Position numbers and translations under genes: made by a program | Assembly: GCF_008122205.1 (NCBI RefSeq) | Contig: NZ_PHNJ01000010.1 | Coordinates: 1-64,000 of the forward strand | Direction: 5' to 3' | DNA: 64,000 nt | Source of the DNA: Natronococcus pandeyae | GTDB taxonomy: Archaea > Halobacteriota > Halobacteria > Halobacteriales > Natrialbaceae | Shown: in pieces, positions 1-8,548 of the stretch | Position numbering within the stretch: position 1 is the first letter of the stretch | How the letters are laid out: each line of letters starts with the position of its first letter | The notes under the pieces: generated by a model | What the model was told of the DNA's origin: nothing | The model's database searches: none | What the model saw: the letters and a program-made list of their open reading frames with translations, nothing else

Positions 1-64
1 TGAGAATATTGCGTTCGTCCGCTCGATAAATTCCCGTATTCCCACTTTTTAGGCGATAAGAAGG

Positions 65-71
65 CTTATAC
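65..71 (+). promoter_or_regulatory. TATA box of the 95..400 gene
   Basis: CTTATAC lies about 27 bases before the ATG at 95, the spacing expected for a leaderless archaeal transcript. It is the reason for preferring the ATG at 95 over the in-frame TTG at 80. Confidence 0.5.
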
Positions 72-94
72 TGGCAGAGTTGGATGGTCAAAGT

Positions 95-400
95 ATGCAA
101 GATGGAAACGAACTGACAAATATCGTCACAATCATTGGCAAAGGAGTTCCAGCGAATTACGAAATCAGTGTTGATGGCGACATTGAAATGGTAGACGCTG
201 ATCCACTCGAGAAGACAACAATCGTCTCAGAGCATGCCGTAGAGGGAGCGATTGAAACCGGGGTACAACGATTCCGGTTTTCCGGCCAGATGGCGAACGT
301 GCACCTTGTCGATTGGAACGGGGTCGCCGCGCCAGAGTCATCGAGCACACCGGAAGTCCACATCGATTACGGTGTATCTGGCCGGAAGAATAGCCGCTAG
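95..400 (+). CDS. Small conserved haloarchaeal protein of unknown function
   Basis: The protein has 101 residues, is acidic, and shows no signal peptide or membrane segment. It appears to be a single small beta-rich domain with a conserved-looking core around FRFSGQMANVHLVDWNG and a short tail. I have the impression that similar short proteins are common in haloarchaea, but no function is known to me. It stands alone: the start of the window lies upstream and a convergent Lrp-type regulator lies downstream after 50 bases. A leaderless start at 95 fits the TATA box. Function is unassigned; that it is a real gene is likely from its acidic composition and promoter. Confidence 0.6.
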   Translation: MQDGNELTNIVTIIGKGVPANYEISVDGDIEMVDADPLEKTTIVSEHAVEGAIETGVQRFRFSGQMANVHLVDWNGVAAPESSSTPEVHIDYGVSGRKNSR

Positions 401-450
401 ACCGGCAACGCGGTCTCGGTTCACTGAACTTCTGCAATCGCGGTGATGAA

Positions 451-915
451 TCAACTGTTATTGTTGGTTTTGAGTTCGAACTGGTTATTTTCAGCAACGG
501 CGTTGAGAACGATGCTCGTATTTGACTGGTTGATGTTGGGGTCGGTGATCAGAGCTTTAATCTGATCGTTCATGTCATCGGTATCTTTGAATTTCCCGAT
601 CGCAATTACATCGTAGTCACCAGTCACCTCGTAGACCGAGGTCATCTGCCGGTGATCTTTCAGTGTCTCCGTGATTTCGGGGAGCGCATTCCCTTCGGCT
701 TTGAGTTGTATCACCGCGGTGACATCGTATCCGGCAGCATCGTAGTTGACTACTGGTGTGTATTCTTTGATTACCCCGTCTTCCTCGAGATCAGAGAGGT
801 GGTTTGAGACGGTCGTAACGGAGACATCGAGTTCTTCAGCGAGACTCCGCAGACTCGCACGTCCATCGCCAAGCAGTTCGTTCACTAAGTCTTCGTCCAA
901 GTTCTCGTAGGCCAT
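451..915 (-). CDS. Lrp/AsnC family transcriptional regulator
   Basis: The 154-residue protein has an N-terminal winged helix-turn-helix (about residues 5-55, with [17 protein letters not shown] as the recognition part) and a C-terminal RAM/AsnC ligand-binding domain (about 65-140, containing [15 protein letters not shown]). Lrp-type proteins form dimers or octamers and sense amino acids or related metabolites. The frame stays open upstream, but the extension is arginine-rich and unlike an acidic halophile protein, so the ATG at 915 (MAYENLDED) is the better start. No obvious target gene sits next to it: the neighbours are a small hypothetical gene and, further off, a membrane protein. Family assignment is firm; the ligand and regulon are not visible. 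Confidence 0.9.
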   Translation of the reverse strand: MAYENLDEDLVNELLGDGRASLRSLAEELDVSVTTVSNHLSDLEEDGVIKEYTPVVNYDAAGYDVTAVIQLKAEGNALPEITETLKDHRQMTSVYEVTGDYDVIAIGKFKDTDDMNDQIKALITDPNINQSNTSIVLNAVAENNQFELKTNNNS

Positions 916-1337
916 TATGCGATGTGATAATCTCCGAGTAGATATCATTTGTGGATGTTCAATTTTATCGTTTCGAATAACCCGCTGTGCGGTCTGATAC
1001 GGCACTGTCTGGTCAAACCGGTATTGCGAGCGGCGACGACGAGGACGCGATCTTCGCGGCCACTCACGAGGTCTTCTTTGTAGAGAAAGCAAACGAGTTC
1101 TCGAAGGAGGAATGCCTCTCGTTCGGTGGGGATCTCAAGTGATTGTTCGGCGCTGCCGTGATCCCGCGCTAAAATTGATTCAGCCGAATCAACGAGCTGG
1201 TCAAAGTTCGTCCAAACGAGGCGATCAACTCGACGCTGCAAACGACTGCAGCATAGATCAACAACGGCACCAAGAGCAAGTGTCAGCACGAAATTTCCCC
1301 GCGTGTGCAATGGGGTTCGGAGCCCTAGCGGAGCGAC
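916..1337. other. Intergenic stretch, possible decayed gene
   Basis: No convincing gene. A minus-strand frame at 945..1310 encodes a halophile-like stretch (around [21 protein letters not shown]), but its start and end look random, so it is either a remnant or chance. Nothing else was seen. Confidence 0.3.
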
Positions 1338-2327
1338 TCATATGGGTTCCTCGTTCGGGAGTTCGCTTTCGGCGACCTCTCCAGTCAGGGCGTCGTCTGA
1401 TTTCTCGGCTTCGGCGTTGGCTACGAGTTCCTCGAACTTCTTCGAACGATTCGCGATGAAGTCCATCGTCTCGCTGTCGGGAGTTGCGTCCCTGGATTCG
1501 ACGAGGAACGTCGTAATCACGACCGTTTTGACCCACGGTCTGAGCACGCCCAGGTAGACCGTCAACGCAATCCCACCGACGACGACCCAGCCGAGCACCT
1601 CGAACGTCGGCGAGAAGCCGCCAAAGACGGCTGCCAGCGGGGTCAACGCCAGTAACATCGCGAACGCAACCGCATACATCCCGAGGACGATGATGAGAGT
1701 CGACGCCAACACCGGTTTCCAGGTCTTTCCGTAGAGCACCACCCCGTCACGAGCGGCCCGCCAGTTGTTCTGGTCCTCGTTGAGGAAGACGTGTGCGAGG
1801 ATTGCCTCGTCGATGTAGGAGGCGGCGAGTGCGATCGCTCTGCGAAGAACCGTGAGGATGTTCCCGAGCGTCGGGACGAAACTCACGAGATTCGACAGCG
1901 AAATTACCGTACTATTGAACTGCCTGATGACGGATTTCACCAACTGATCGACGACGAACAGCGCGCTCGCACCTGCGAAGTTCTCCTTGACTTTGTTCGT
2001 CCCGAACGCGATCTGATTCGATGGCGTCTCGCCGGTATCGACGATATAGGCAATGACGGCGATGTGGCCGGCAGCGACCAGGTAGAGGACGTATCGTCTC
2101 GCGAGTCGCATCACACCGAGGAAGATGAGCGTCGCAATAACCAGTCCAACCCCGGCGATTGGCCCGGAGAGGGTCCCCGCCTCGAGCAGCGTGAGCACCA
2201 GCCAGCCGATGACCCCGAAGTAGAGGACCGTGAGTATGCCGAATAGTGCCCCGACAGCGATTCGGAGCGCAACGAACGGCAGCGTCCGAAGGAAGACGCC
2301 TGTCGCCTTGACGAAGTGTAATTTCAT
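1338..2327 (-). CDS. Polytopic membrane protein of unknown function
   Basis: The 329-residue protein has two hydrophobic helices near the N-terminus (about 15-50), further hydrophobic segments around 55-95, an amphipathic middle rich in isoleucine and valine (about 120-180), two strong membrane helices at about 205-265, and an acidic cytoplasmic tail. The middle part (LVSFVPTLGNILTVLRRAIA, then AILAHVFLNEDQNNW) looks conserved and may be a re-entrant or membrane-adjacent domain. I do not recognise a named family. It ends 9 bases from the lipoprotein cluster and shares its strand, so it may be the last gene of that operon. A role in the cell envelope is only inferred from this position. Confidence 0.75.
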   Translation of the reverse strand: MKLHFVKATGVFLRTLPFVALRIAVGALFGILTVLYFGVIGWLVLTLLEAGTLSGPIAGVGLVIATLIFLGVMRLARRYVLYLVAAGHIAVIAYIVDTGETPSNQIAFGTNKVKENFAGASALFVVDQLVKSVIRQFNSTVISLSNLVSFVPTLGNILTVLRRAIALAASYIDEAILAHVFLNEDQNNWRAARDGVVLYGKTWKPVLASTLIIVLGMYAVAFAMLLALTPLAAVFGGFSPTFEVLGWVVVGGIALTVYLGVLRPWVKTVVITTFLVESRDATPDSETMDFIANRSKKFEELVANAEAEKSDDALTGEVAESELPNEEPI

Positions 2328-2336
2328 TGGTTTTGT

Positions 2337-3038
2337 TTAGCCGCAAGTAATGGCGACCAACGTCTCGCCGTAGTCAGTGCTCTCGATGTCGGAGAGATCC
2401 AACTCGATGCCGCCGTACCAGGTTCCGTTCTCTCGGATAACGAACGCCGAACGTCCGTCGGCACCCTCTTCGGGTTTGATCGGCCAGAGACTCCGAGGGA
2501 CTTCGGCCTCCTCGAACTGGCTGTCTTCGTCGGGATTTGGGACCGTGAGGGTGATTGTGTTTCGAATACCATCGGTATCATCGATCCTGCTCAGTTCAAC
2601 GCCGAACGCCTCGCCGTCCTCGAACTCAAAAAAGCCTTCCGAGCCGCCCTTTTCGGGGTCGTCGGGATCGGACGAGTCCTCGCTACACTCGACGTCTTCG
2701 GTATGATACTCGCCGTCGTTCTCGAAGACGACGGTTGCACTCCCCGGCTCCGGAGCGTCGAGGGTTTCGATCGCGTTTTCCAGTTCCTCGCGGAGATATG
2801 GGTCGCCGTCCTCGTCGTCGGTGTCGGTTTCCGAGTCCTCTACTGCCGGGGCCTCGTCGTCCCCTGCGTCATCGCTCGCGTCGTCGCCGTTGTTGTCAGC
2901 GACATCACCAGTTCCGTTCACACCGTCGTCTCCGTCCAGACAGCCCGCCATCCCGGCGACTCCTGTAACGCAAAGCAGCTGAAGGAGTGTTCGTCGATCG
3001 ATTCGATTCGTGCGTTTCGTGGGTCGGTTGGTTTCCAT
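2337..3038 (-). CDS. Tat lipoprotein with a two-cysteine domain
   Basis: From the ATG at 3038 the product has 233 residues. The N-terminus has a twin-arginine motif (DRRTLLQLL) and a lipobox ending in GMAGC, so it should be exported folded by Tat and anchored by a lipid on the cysteine. An Asp/Glu-rich linker follows. The final 150 residues form a beta-rich domain with an early cysteine (EDVEC) and a cysteine one residue from the end (AITCG), a pattern also seen in the lipoproteins at 4762-5421 and 5391-6776. The frame stays open up to a GTG at 3296, but that part does not look like a signal sequence. Function unknown; probably a cell-surface protein. Confidence 0.7.
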   Translation of the reverse strand: METNRPTKRTNRIDRRTLLQLLCVTGVAGMAGCLDGDDGVNGTGDVADNNGDDASDDAGDDEAPAVEDSETDTDDEDGDPYLREELENAIETLDAPEPGSATVVFENDGEYHTEDVECSEDSSDPDDPEKGGSEGFFEFEDGEAFGVELSRIDDTDGIRNTITLTVPNPDEDSQFEEAEVPRSLWPIKPEEGADGRSAFVIRENGTWYGGIELDLSDIESTDYGETLVAITCG

Positions 3039-3292
3039 TTCGACGTGTTTCCGTTGATCGTGTCTCGTCCGGTCGGTTGCTCTCATGGGCGGTGTTTTCA
3101 TCTCACCGGAGAGCCGCCGTCTGTAATGCCGTCGGCCGTTTCCTTTCCCACCGTTGTCGCTAATCGACCGCTCAGCGTCTGCGTCGGTTTCCAGAGAGAA
3201 GGTCCTCTCGTAGGTGAGGCTCAAGCCACCTGCACCGACGGGGGTTGGATGGCAGTCTCCGTCCTCCGTGATTCGAACAGCAGAACCCATCG

Positions 3293-4768
3293 TCACCCTC
3301 CACCGAGTACGACGGTTGTCTCGGACGGTCCGACATGCTCGTGGGTGACTTCCGTCCGCTCGTAGTCATCGTGACTCACCTCGATGAAGTAGGTGTCCTC
3401 ACGGACCGTCTCGGTGAAGACCCCCTCAGCGTCGGTCTCGCCGGTCGCTATCGAATCGTACACCGGGTCGTCGTCCGGTCCGATGAGCCTGACCAGTGCA
3501 CCCTCGATGGGGTCGGTTTCCGAATCCACGACGGTTACCGTGAGATCCGCCCGTTCCCGGAACGGCTCCAACTCGATGGTGAGTTGGGTATCGCGGGGGA
3601 TATTGATGACCCACCCTTCCGGTTCGTAGTCGGGGTGCTCCACGTGGATCGTATAGTCGATCTCGTCGAGTGACGCCGTAAAGACGCCGTCGACGTTTGT
3701 TTCGCCGCTCGCCCCCTCCCCTTCTTCGACGTAGGCCTGAAGCTCGACTGTGGCACCCTCGATCGGGACCCCGTCTTCGTCGGTCACGGTGACCGTGATC
3801 GACGGCTCTCCAGCACCAGCCTCGAGTGTGATCGTTATCTCGTCCGGCCCGTTGTGGATGTATTCCCTCCGGTAGTCTCCGTGATCGGGATGAGCCACTT
3901 CGAGCATGTAGACTCGTTCCTCGATCGTCTCGGTGTAGACACCGTCCCCGTCAGTTTCACCCTCGATTATCGGGAGATCGGAAACGTAGGGAATGAGGGA
4001 GACTGCTGCACCCTCTATCGGGGTGTCCTCGGCGTCGACGACGGTAATCGATACGGACGATGCATCCGTCGTGTCCGGGTCGCCCACGAGCTTCAGCGGA
4101 ACCGTCACCTCGCCGGGGCCATCGTGGGTGTACTCTCCCACTCTGAACTCGTAGTCGGGATGTTCGACCTCGATCGTGTACACGTGGTGCTCGAGAACGT
4201 CGGTGTAGACGCCATCGACGTCGGTTTCTCCGTGTTCTATCGGATGGTCCGGCGCCTCAACTTCCTCGAGATGGGGAACGAGGGTGAGAGATGCCCCATC
4301 GACCGGGTTGTCGGCGTCGTCAATGACTCTGACAGTCAGCTCTGCGGTCTCCGGGTCCGAGCGGTCCTGCCCCGCGTCCTCGGTTTCGTCGGCCTCATCG
4401 TCACTCGACTCGTCGTCGATCGTGGGAGCGTCGTCAGTGTCCTGCTCACCAGATTCCGTGTCGCTTGGCTCGTCGTCAGTCGTGGAATCGTCTTCGTTCC
4501 CAATGTCATCGGTCTCGTCGTCTTGTTCCTCGCTTACGTCGTTCTGGTCACTGTCATTACTCCCGTCGTCTCGTCTCTCGTTCGAGTCGATATCCTCGCC
4601 GTCAGCGTCATCACTCTCGTCATCGTCGCCACTGTCGATCTCCTCGAGAGTGCCTGTACAGCCAGCGACCCCTGCAAGGCCGGCAGTAGCCAGGATACGG
4701 AGGGTTCGCCTTCTCGTGGGGCCGGATACTCGGCCTATCGTCGACTTCTCCGCAGTCCGTTTCAACAT
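3293..4768 (-). CDS. Tat lipoprotein with four carboxypeptidase-regulatory-like repeats
   Basis: The product has 491 residues. A Tat signal (TRRRTLRILA, lipobox GVAGC) is followed by about 100 residues made almost entirely of Asp, Glu, Ser and Thr, a stalk typical of halophile surface proteins. Four tandem repeats of about 85 residues follow, each with a V-D/T-x-P-I/V-x-G-A strand, a G-E-T-D-x-x-G-V-Y/F-T turn and a Y-x-I/L-E-V-x-H-x-D-Y strand. This is the carboxypeptidase-regulatory / transthyretin-like fold, usually a binding or spacer module. The start at 4768 overlaps the stop of the upstream lipoprotein gene by seven bases, pointing to translational coupling. No catalytic domain is present. 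Confidence 0.8.
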   Translation of the reverse strand: MLKRTAEKSTIGRVSGPTRRRTLRILATAGLAGVAGCTGTLEEIDSGDDDESDDADGEDIDSNERRDDGSNDSDQNDVSEEQDDETDDIGNEDDSTTDDEPSDTESGEQDTDDAPTIDDESSDDEADETEDAGQDRSDPETAELTVRVIDDADNPVDGASLTLVPHLEEVEAPDHPIEHGETDVDGVYTDVLEHHVYTIEVEHPDYEFRVGEYTHDGPGEVTVPLKLVGDPDTTDASSVSITVVDAEDTPIEGAAVSLIPYVSDLPIIEGETDGDGVYTETIEERVYMLEVAHPDHGDYRREYIHNGPDEITITLEAGAGEPSITVTVTDEDGVPIEGATVELQAYVEEGEGASGETNVDGVFTASLDEIDYTIHVEHPDYEPEGWVINIPRDTQLTIELEPFRERADLTVTVVDSETDPIEGALVRLIGPDDDPVYDSIATGETDAEGVFTETVREDTYFIEVSHDDYERTEVTHEHVGPSETTVVLGGG

Positions 4769-5421
4769 GAGATGTCCCACTCCACCTCGCCGCCGTCGGG
4801 GTCGTGTTCCACGTCGTCGTTCATGTGGCTCGATGGATCGAGGTGGAGCGATCCCGACGTGCCGGTCCCGAGTTCGAACTCGACGGCGTCGACCGTCGTT
4901 TCCCCGCCGTATGCCTCGATCTCGCCGATCGTTTCGTCCGAGCCGCCGGTCGGGAAACTCAGATTGACTTCGATGGCGTCCGACTCCTCCGGATCGTACC
5001 GCTCGACCCAGAATTCGACCCCCTCGTCGACATCGCGATGGCGAATCTGCTCGTTTTCCGGTGGAAACGTCCTGCTTCCCTCACACGAGGCGTCATCGAA
5101 AGTGTAGGTTTCACCTAGAAACCTGATCTCAGCGGTCCCGGCGCTCTCGTCGGTATCGCCGCCGTTGCCGTTCTCACTGTCGCCTTCATCGCCACTACCT
5201 AGACAGCCAGCACCTCCAAGGACACCCACACCACCCAGCGTCCGAAGAACCCGACGTCGCTCGGTTCGGGTCGTCCGTCCCGTACCGTGATCGTGTTCTC
5301 TCACAGTCGCTTCGCCCGTGATTCGGCCAGTTCCGTCCGTTCCACGATCTGTTCTCTCCCGTTCGCTTTGTCGGTCGTTTTCATGGTCTCTCAGCTCCCG
5401 TCTTCGTACCGCTCCGTCCAT
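4762..5421 (-). CDS. Tat lipoprotein with a two-cysteine domain
   Basis: This 219-residue frame contains a Tat signal (ERRRVLRTLGG, lipobox GGAGC), an acidic linker and a domain running from AEIRFLGETYTFDDASC to the C-terminal WDISC. The early and the last-residue cysteine could form a disulfide outside the cell. The start is uncertain: the ATG at 5421 lies inside the upstream gene and gives a 50-residue arginine-rich lead, while a GTG at 5304 gives a signal peptide of normal length. The gene overlaps its neighbours on both sides, so it belongs to one transcription unit. It is related by domain to the lipoproteins ending at 2337 and 5391. Function unknown. Confidence 0.65.
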   Translation of the reverse strand: MDGAVRRRELRDHENDRQSERERTDRGTDGTGRITGEATVREHDHGTGRTTRTERRRVLRTLGGVGVLGGAGCLGSGDEGDSENGNGGDTDESAGTAEIRFLGETYTFDDASCEGSRTFPPENEQIRHRDVDEGVEFWVERYDPEESDAIEVNLSFPTGGSDETIGEIEAYGGETTVDAVEFELGTGTSGSLHLDPSSHMNDDVEHDPDGGEVEWDISC

Positions 5422-6776
5422 GCGTCATGACAGCGCGCGCCGAACTCGAACTCCCCTATGGGGGCCTCCTCGACCTCGGGATCGATCCCGGATTCGACGC
5501 GTTCGAGTTTGCCGACCGCAGTGATCACGCCCGAGGGATCGACCCGGACGAACGGCTCGTCGGCCTCGGTGACCCCGTCGTCCTCGACGAGTTCGGGCTC
5601 ACCGTCGGCATAAGCCAGAAACTGATAACTTGCACCGCTATCCTCATTGCCCAGCGCGAACTGGTCGAACTCCTCGACCGTCCGCGACCGATCACTGATT
5701 CCGGCGATTCGTCCGATTCCGAGGACTCGTGAGATATAGGCGGATAGCTCCCCACCGTCAGTGTGAAATCCGGAGAAAGACGTGAAATGGCCGTGTTCGG
5801 CACGCAACTCGCGTTGTTCGTCCTCGTCCTCGGCGTGAACCTCCCCACCCGGGTTACAGCCTCCCTCGAGTTCGAAACGCTCGCCGTCGACCATGAGCAC
5901 CGCACGTCCCGGCTCATCGGGGATCTCGACACCATCGTGGGGTTCGGCCCACCCGTCTGCGGGGTCGATATCTAGATCAGCGGGATGGACCGCCTCGTCT
6001 TCGTCAGCGAGGGTCTCGTCATCCGTTTCCGCTTCGTCGTCTACGTCGTCCGGTTCACCCACCGATTGGTCGCCGGTCTCATCGCCGTTTGGGTCACCTG
6101 GACTACATCGTACCTCGAACTCCACCTCGACTCCATCGGGGTTGGCGTCTTCGGCAAGCTCGTTGTTGGGCTCGAGATGAACCATGCCCGAGGTGTGGTT
6201 CGGATCGCCCTCGATGTCGAATTCCACCTCGTCGTATCCAACGTCTGCTTGGTAGTGTTCGGAGTCCTCTTCCATGTCATAGTCATCAGCAAAAAAATCT
6301 TCGACCTCCTCGATCTCCTTGTGGACATTTATGTCCGCATAGTCGTCGTAGAAAGAAGTGAAAAGACGTAGCCCCACATCGAGGTCCGGTGTTTCGAACG
6401 ACGCGTCAAAGTGGTGTACGTCTGAAACCCCTGCCCCACCACACATGACTCTCAATCCATCAGCGGTATGGGTCTCACCCTGAAATGTGATCTCCGCTGT
6501 GCTGTCATCTCCGTCGCCGTTACCGGCGTCGTCTCCATCCTCGTCGGAATCATCGGTCTCGCCGAGACATCCGGCAATGCCCATAACCCCTGCAGCGCTC
6601 AGTCCCTGCACGACCTGCCGCCGGCTAAACCGCTTTTTGCGTTCAACAACCGAATGGTCCCCACTCGTCGTTCTCCGCTCTACTGGACTCGATTCGGATG
6701 CATCCACAGCTCTCGAGCCTGCATTCACCGTTTTTTTAGATCGGTCGGCTTCGATTTTCGTGTCTCGTGGTGGCAT
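5391..6776 (-). CDS. Tat lipoprotein with two copies of the two-cysteine domain
   Basis: The 461-residue product has a long n-region, a Tat motif (SRRQVVQGLS), a lipobox (GIAGC) and an acidic linker. Domain 1 runs from AEITFQGETHTADGLRVMC to VEVEFEVRC. A second acidic linker leads to domain 2, from VLMVDGERFELEGGC to GEFEFGARC near the end. Each copy has a cysteine after the first hairpin and one at the end of the last strand. The start was set at the ATG at 6776, which lies nine bases after a run of six Gs; an in-frame ATG three codons upstream is equally possible. The gene sits between two other lipoprotein genes on the same strand. No enzyme motif was seen; it may be a surface-exposed binding or adhesion protein. 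Confidence 0.7.
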   Translation of the reverse strand: MPPRDTKIEADRSKKTVNAGSRAVDASESSPVERRTTSGDHSVVERKKRFSRRQVVQGLSAAGVMGIAGCLGETDDSDEDGDDAGNGDGDDSTAEITFQGETHTADGLRVMCGGAGVSDVHHFDASFETPDLDVGLRLFTSFYDDYADINVHKEIEEVEDFFADDYDMEEDSEHYQADVGYDEVEFDIEGDPNHTSGMVHLEPNNELAEDANPDGVEVEFEVRCSPGDPNGDETGDQSVGEPDDVDDEAETDDETLADEDEAVHPADLDIDPADGWAEPHDGVEIPDEPGRAVLMVDGERFELEGGCNPGGEVHAEDEDEQRELRAEHGHFTSFSGFHTDGGELSAYISRVLGIGRIAGISDRSRTVEEFDQFALGNEDSGASYQFLAYADGEPELVEDDGVTEADEPFVRVDPSGVITAVGKLERVESGIDPEVEEAPIGEFEFGARCHDAWTERYEDGS

Positions 6777-6796
6777 TTGTATCATCCCCCCAACTA

Positions 6797-7504
6797 TTAC
6801 TCATCCGCTCTGTATTCGACTAACTCCATCTCGAGGAGGACATCCCCTGTTTCCTCGTCGTAGTAGGCGACGTATGCTGGAAACGCCAACTCGGGAGCGA
6901 GACAGCTCTCGTGGACGACCGTGTCGTCGATCTCGGTGACGGCAACGTAGCACTCGCGTCCGACGTAGGATGCAGTGTCCTCGACTGCGTACCGCAGGCT
7001 CCCCTCCTCAGTAGCGAAGCGCCACTCGTAGCCGACGTACACGCCCTCGTTGGCCTCGACGTGGGGTGAGTGAAGCCCGGATCCGATGAAGATCGCTGCA
7101 GGAGTCGCCATCAGTTCCGAGAACACCTCGTCTTCGGTGCCGGTCACCGTCCGGGCGAACTCCTCACCGTCCTCGAATGCCAGTTCGGTTTCGACGGTAA
7201 GACGGCCATCACCGGCGTCTTCGACGGTCCAGAGAAAAACGCCATCCCCATCCTCGTCGCTCTCGATACGATACTCGTAGTACTCGCCTGCTGTGAACTC
7301 GTACAGTCGCCACTCATCGTCGTCCGTCTCCGGCGGGTCGTCGGGAATCTCGATATCGACATCGGTCCGGTCACTGAGCTCGTCACCCGCCCGATCCGTG
7401 GCTTCTTCTCTGACCCTGTCCGTGATCGCGTCGGTACTGAGACAGCCGCTTAGCGCGGCGAGTCCGCCGACAGCTACAACGACAGACCGGCGTTGCACTC
7501 TCAT
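6797..7504 (-). CDS. Tat lipoprotein of unknown function
   Basis: The 235-residue product has a short signal with QRRSVVVAVGG and the lipobox ALSGC, then an acidic linker and a domain of about 180 residues that starts with a YEFTAGEYYEYRIES-like strand and is rich in beta structure. Such domains in haloarchaea are often annotated simply as lipoproteins. Two cysteines (RECYVAV and HESCLAP) lie close together in the C-terminal part, a different arrangement from the two-cysteine domain of the neighbours. The ATG overlaps the stop codon of the DUF4870 gene (TGATG), so the two are co-translated. Function unknown. Confidence 0.75.
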   Translation of the reverse strand: MRVQRRSVVVAVGGLAALSGCLSTDAITDRVREEATDRAGDELSDRTDVDIEIPDDPPETDDDEWRLYEFTAGEYYEYRIESDEDGDGVFLWTVEDAGDGRLTVETELAFEDGEEFARTVTGTEDEVFSELMATPAAIFIGSGLHSPHVEANEGVYVGYEWRFATEEGSLRYAVEDTASYVGRECYVAVTEIDDTVVHESCLAPELAFPAYVAYYDEETGDVLLEMELVEYRADE

Positions 7505-7962
7505 CAGACCCAGCCCTCTGCTATGTTGCCGACGACGGGTAGCCCGTAGCGCTGGCCTCTGTAGGCCTTGATGAGCAAGACGAGCCAGAGGACGAACCCG
7601 ATTGGCAGTATCAGCAGCGAGAGCAGAGCCAGTCCAAGCGACATCATCCAGCCGACGACAGGAATCATCTCCAGGAAGATCTGCAGAAACGTAACGCCGA
7701 AACTGAACGCAATAAGCCCCCCGAAAACGATCATACTCTGGGCGGCATGAAATCGGACAAACTCGTTGTCGTCCTCGACGAGATAAAATATCAACCCGGT
7801 CACGAACCCGAAGAGGTACGCCAGCGCTCCGGCGACGTTTTTGTCAAGCCCGCCGACGATCTCCGAGTCCGTGTCCGCTGGGCCTGTCTCTGGCGCCCCC
7901 GTCTCCGTCTGTGATTGTTCGGTAGCCAGTTCCGTGTCGACGTTCGTATCTTCAGTTACCAT
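7504..7962 (-). CDS. DUF4870 membrane protein
   Basis: The 152-residue protein has an acidic N-terminal tail of about 30 residues rich in Thr and Glu, followed by four hydrophobic segments: GALAYLFGFVTGLIFYLVED, FHAAQSMIVFGGLIAFSFG, the LQIFLEMIPVVGWMMSLG region and the LILPIGFVLWLVLLIKAY region. The motif FVRFHAAQSM and the order of helices match the DUF4870 (Tic20-like) family, whose function is not established. It is the first gene of the minus-strand cluster that continues with the five lipoproteins, so it may take part in assembling or exporting them; that is a guess from position only. Confidence 0.85.
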   Translation of the reverse strand: MVTEDTNVDTELATEQSQTETGAPETGPADTDSEIVGGLDKNVAGALAYLFGFVTGLIFYLVEDDNEFVRFHAAQSMIVFGGLIAFSFGVTFLQIFLEMIPVVGWMMSLGLALLSLLILPIGFVLWLVLLIKAYRGQRYGLPVVGNIAEGWV

Positions 7963-8548
7963 TGGTGTCTCCTCGATGTGGGGGTGGGACGGTCTTGATC
8001 GGTGAGAAGCCGCGTATATACTGTAATATGACGCGAAGTGGGGCTCGCTCGCACCCGTACCGTAGACCGCGAGCTCGAGAAGCCCCCTGCTACCGGGGTC
8101 GGTACCGTCCGACTGTCTGCTGGCCCCGATTTCACCGATCGTCGGAAACGGGCCGATGCCCCAGATTCACCGGCACAGGATCGGCGTAGCCGACCCCGTT
8201 TTCGCAATCGAGCCAGCGACGCGGTAGTGTACCCAATAGACCGATATCTCGGTGGGTAGCTGACCTCCCGTCGAGTTGATAGCGCGGGTTCCGTCGAGTT
8301 ACGTCCCTTCCCTCCACGTTTCGTTGCTACCCACTCGGCCCATCTCACTGCCGTCGCGTTCGTGGGTGGGACAGTCATGCTGCATTACATTCTCAATCGT
8401 GTACTACCAGAAGCTCTACCACTACATATGACGTCTTTCAGCCTCACGAAATATCGGCGAACGCACACGCGGGCTTCCGAGAATCGTCATATGAAGGTAT
8501 CCCCAGTTACCTGTGAGAATCGGATACTGCTCCTTCCTGACGGATGAT
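7963..8548. other. Intergenic region with no supported gene
   Basis: About 590 bases between two minus-strand genes. Frames here give arginine-rich products unlike halophile proteins. The first 60 bases should carry the promoter of the lipoprotein cluster (an AT-rich patch with TATATAC lies near 8013-8020). Nothing else was recognised. Confidence 0.4.

Noticed and set aside
3854-5107. Open plus-strand frame of more than 400 codons opposite the lipoprotein genes
   Set aside because: It is antisense to clear Tat lipoproteins; its product is not acidic and has no domain. It results from the Asp/Glu/Ser-rich codon pattern on the other strand.
7956-8378. Minus-strand frame of 140 codons upstream of DUF4870
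   Set aside because: The product is arginine-rich and unlike halophile proteins; there is no domain and it overlaps the DUF4870 start.
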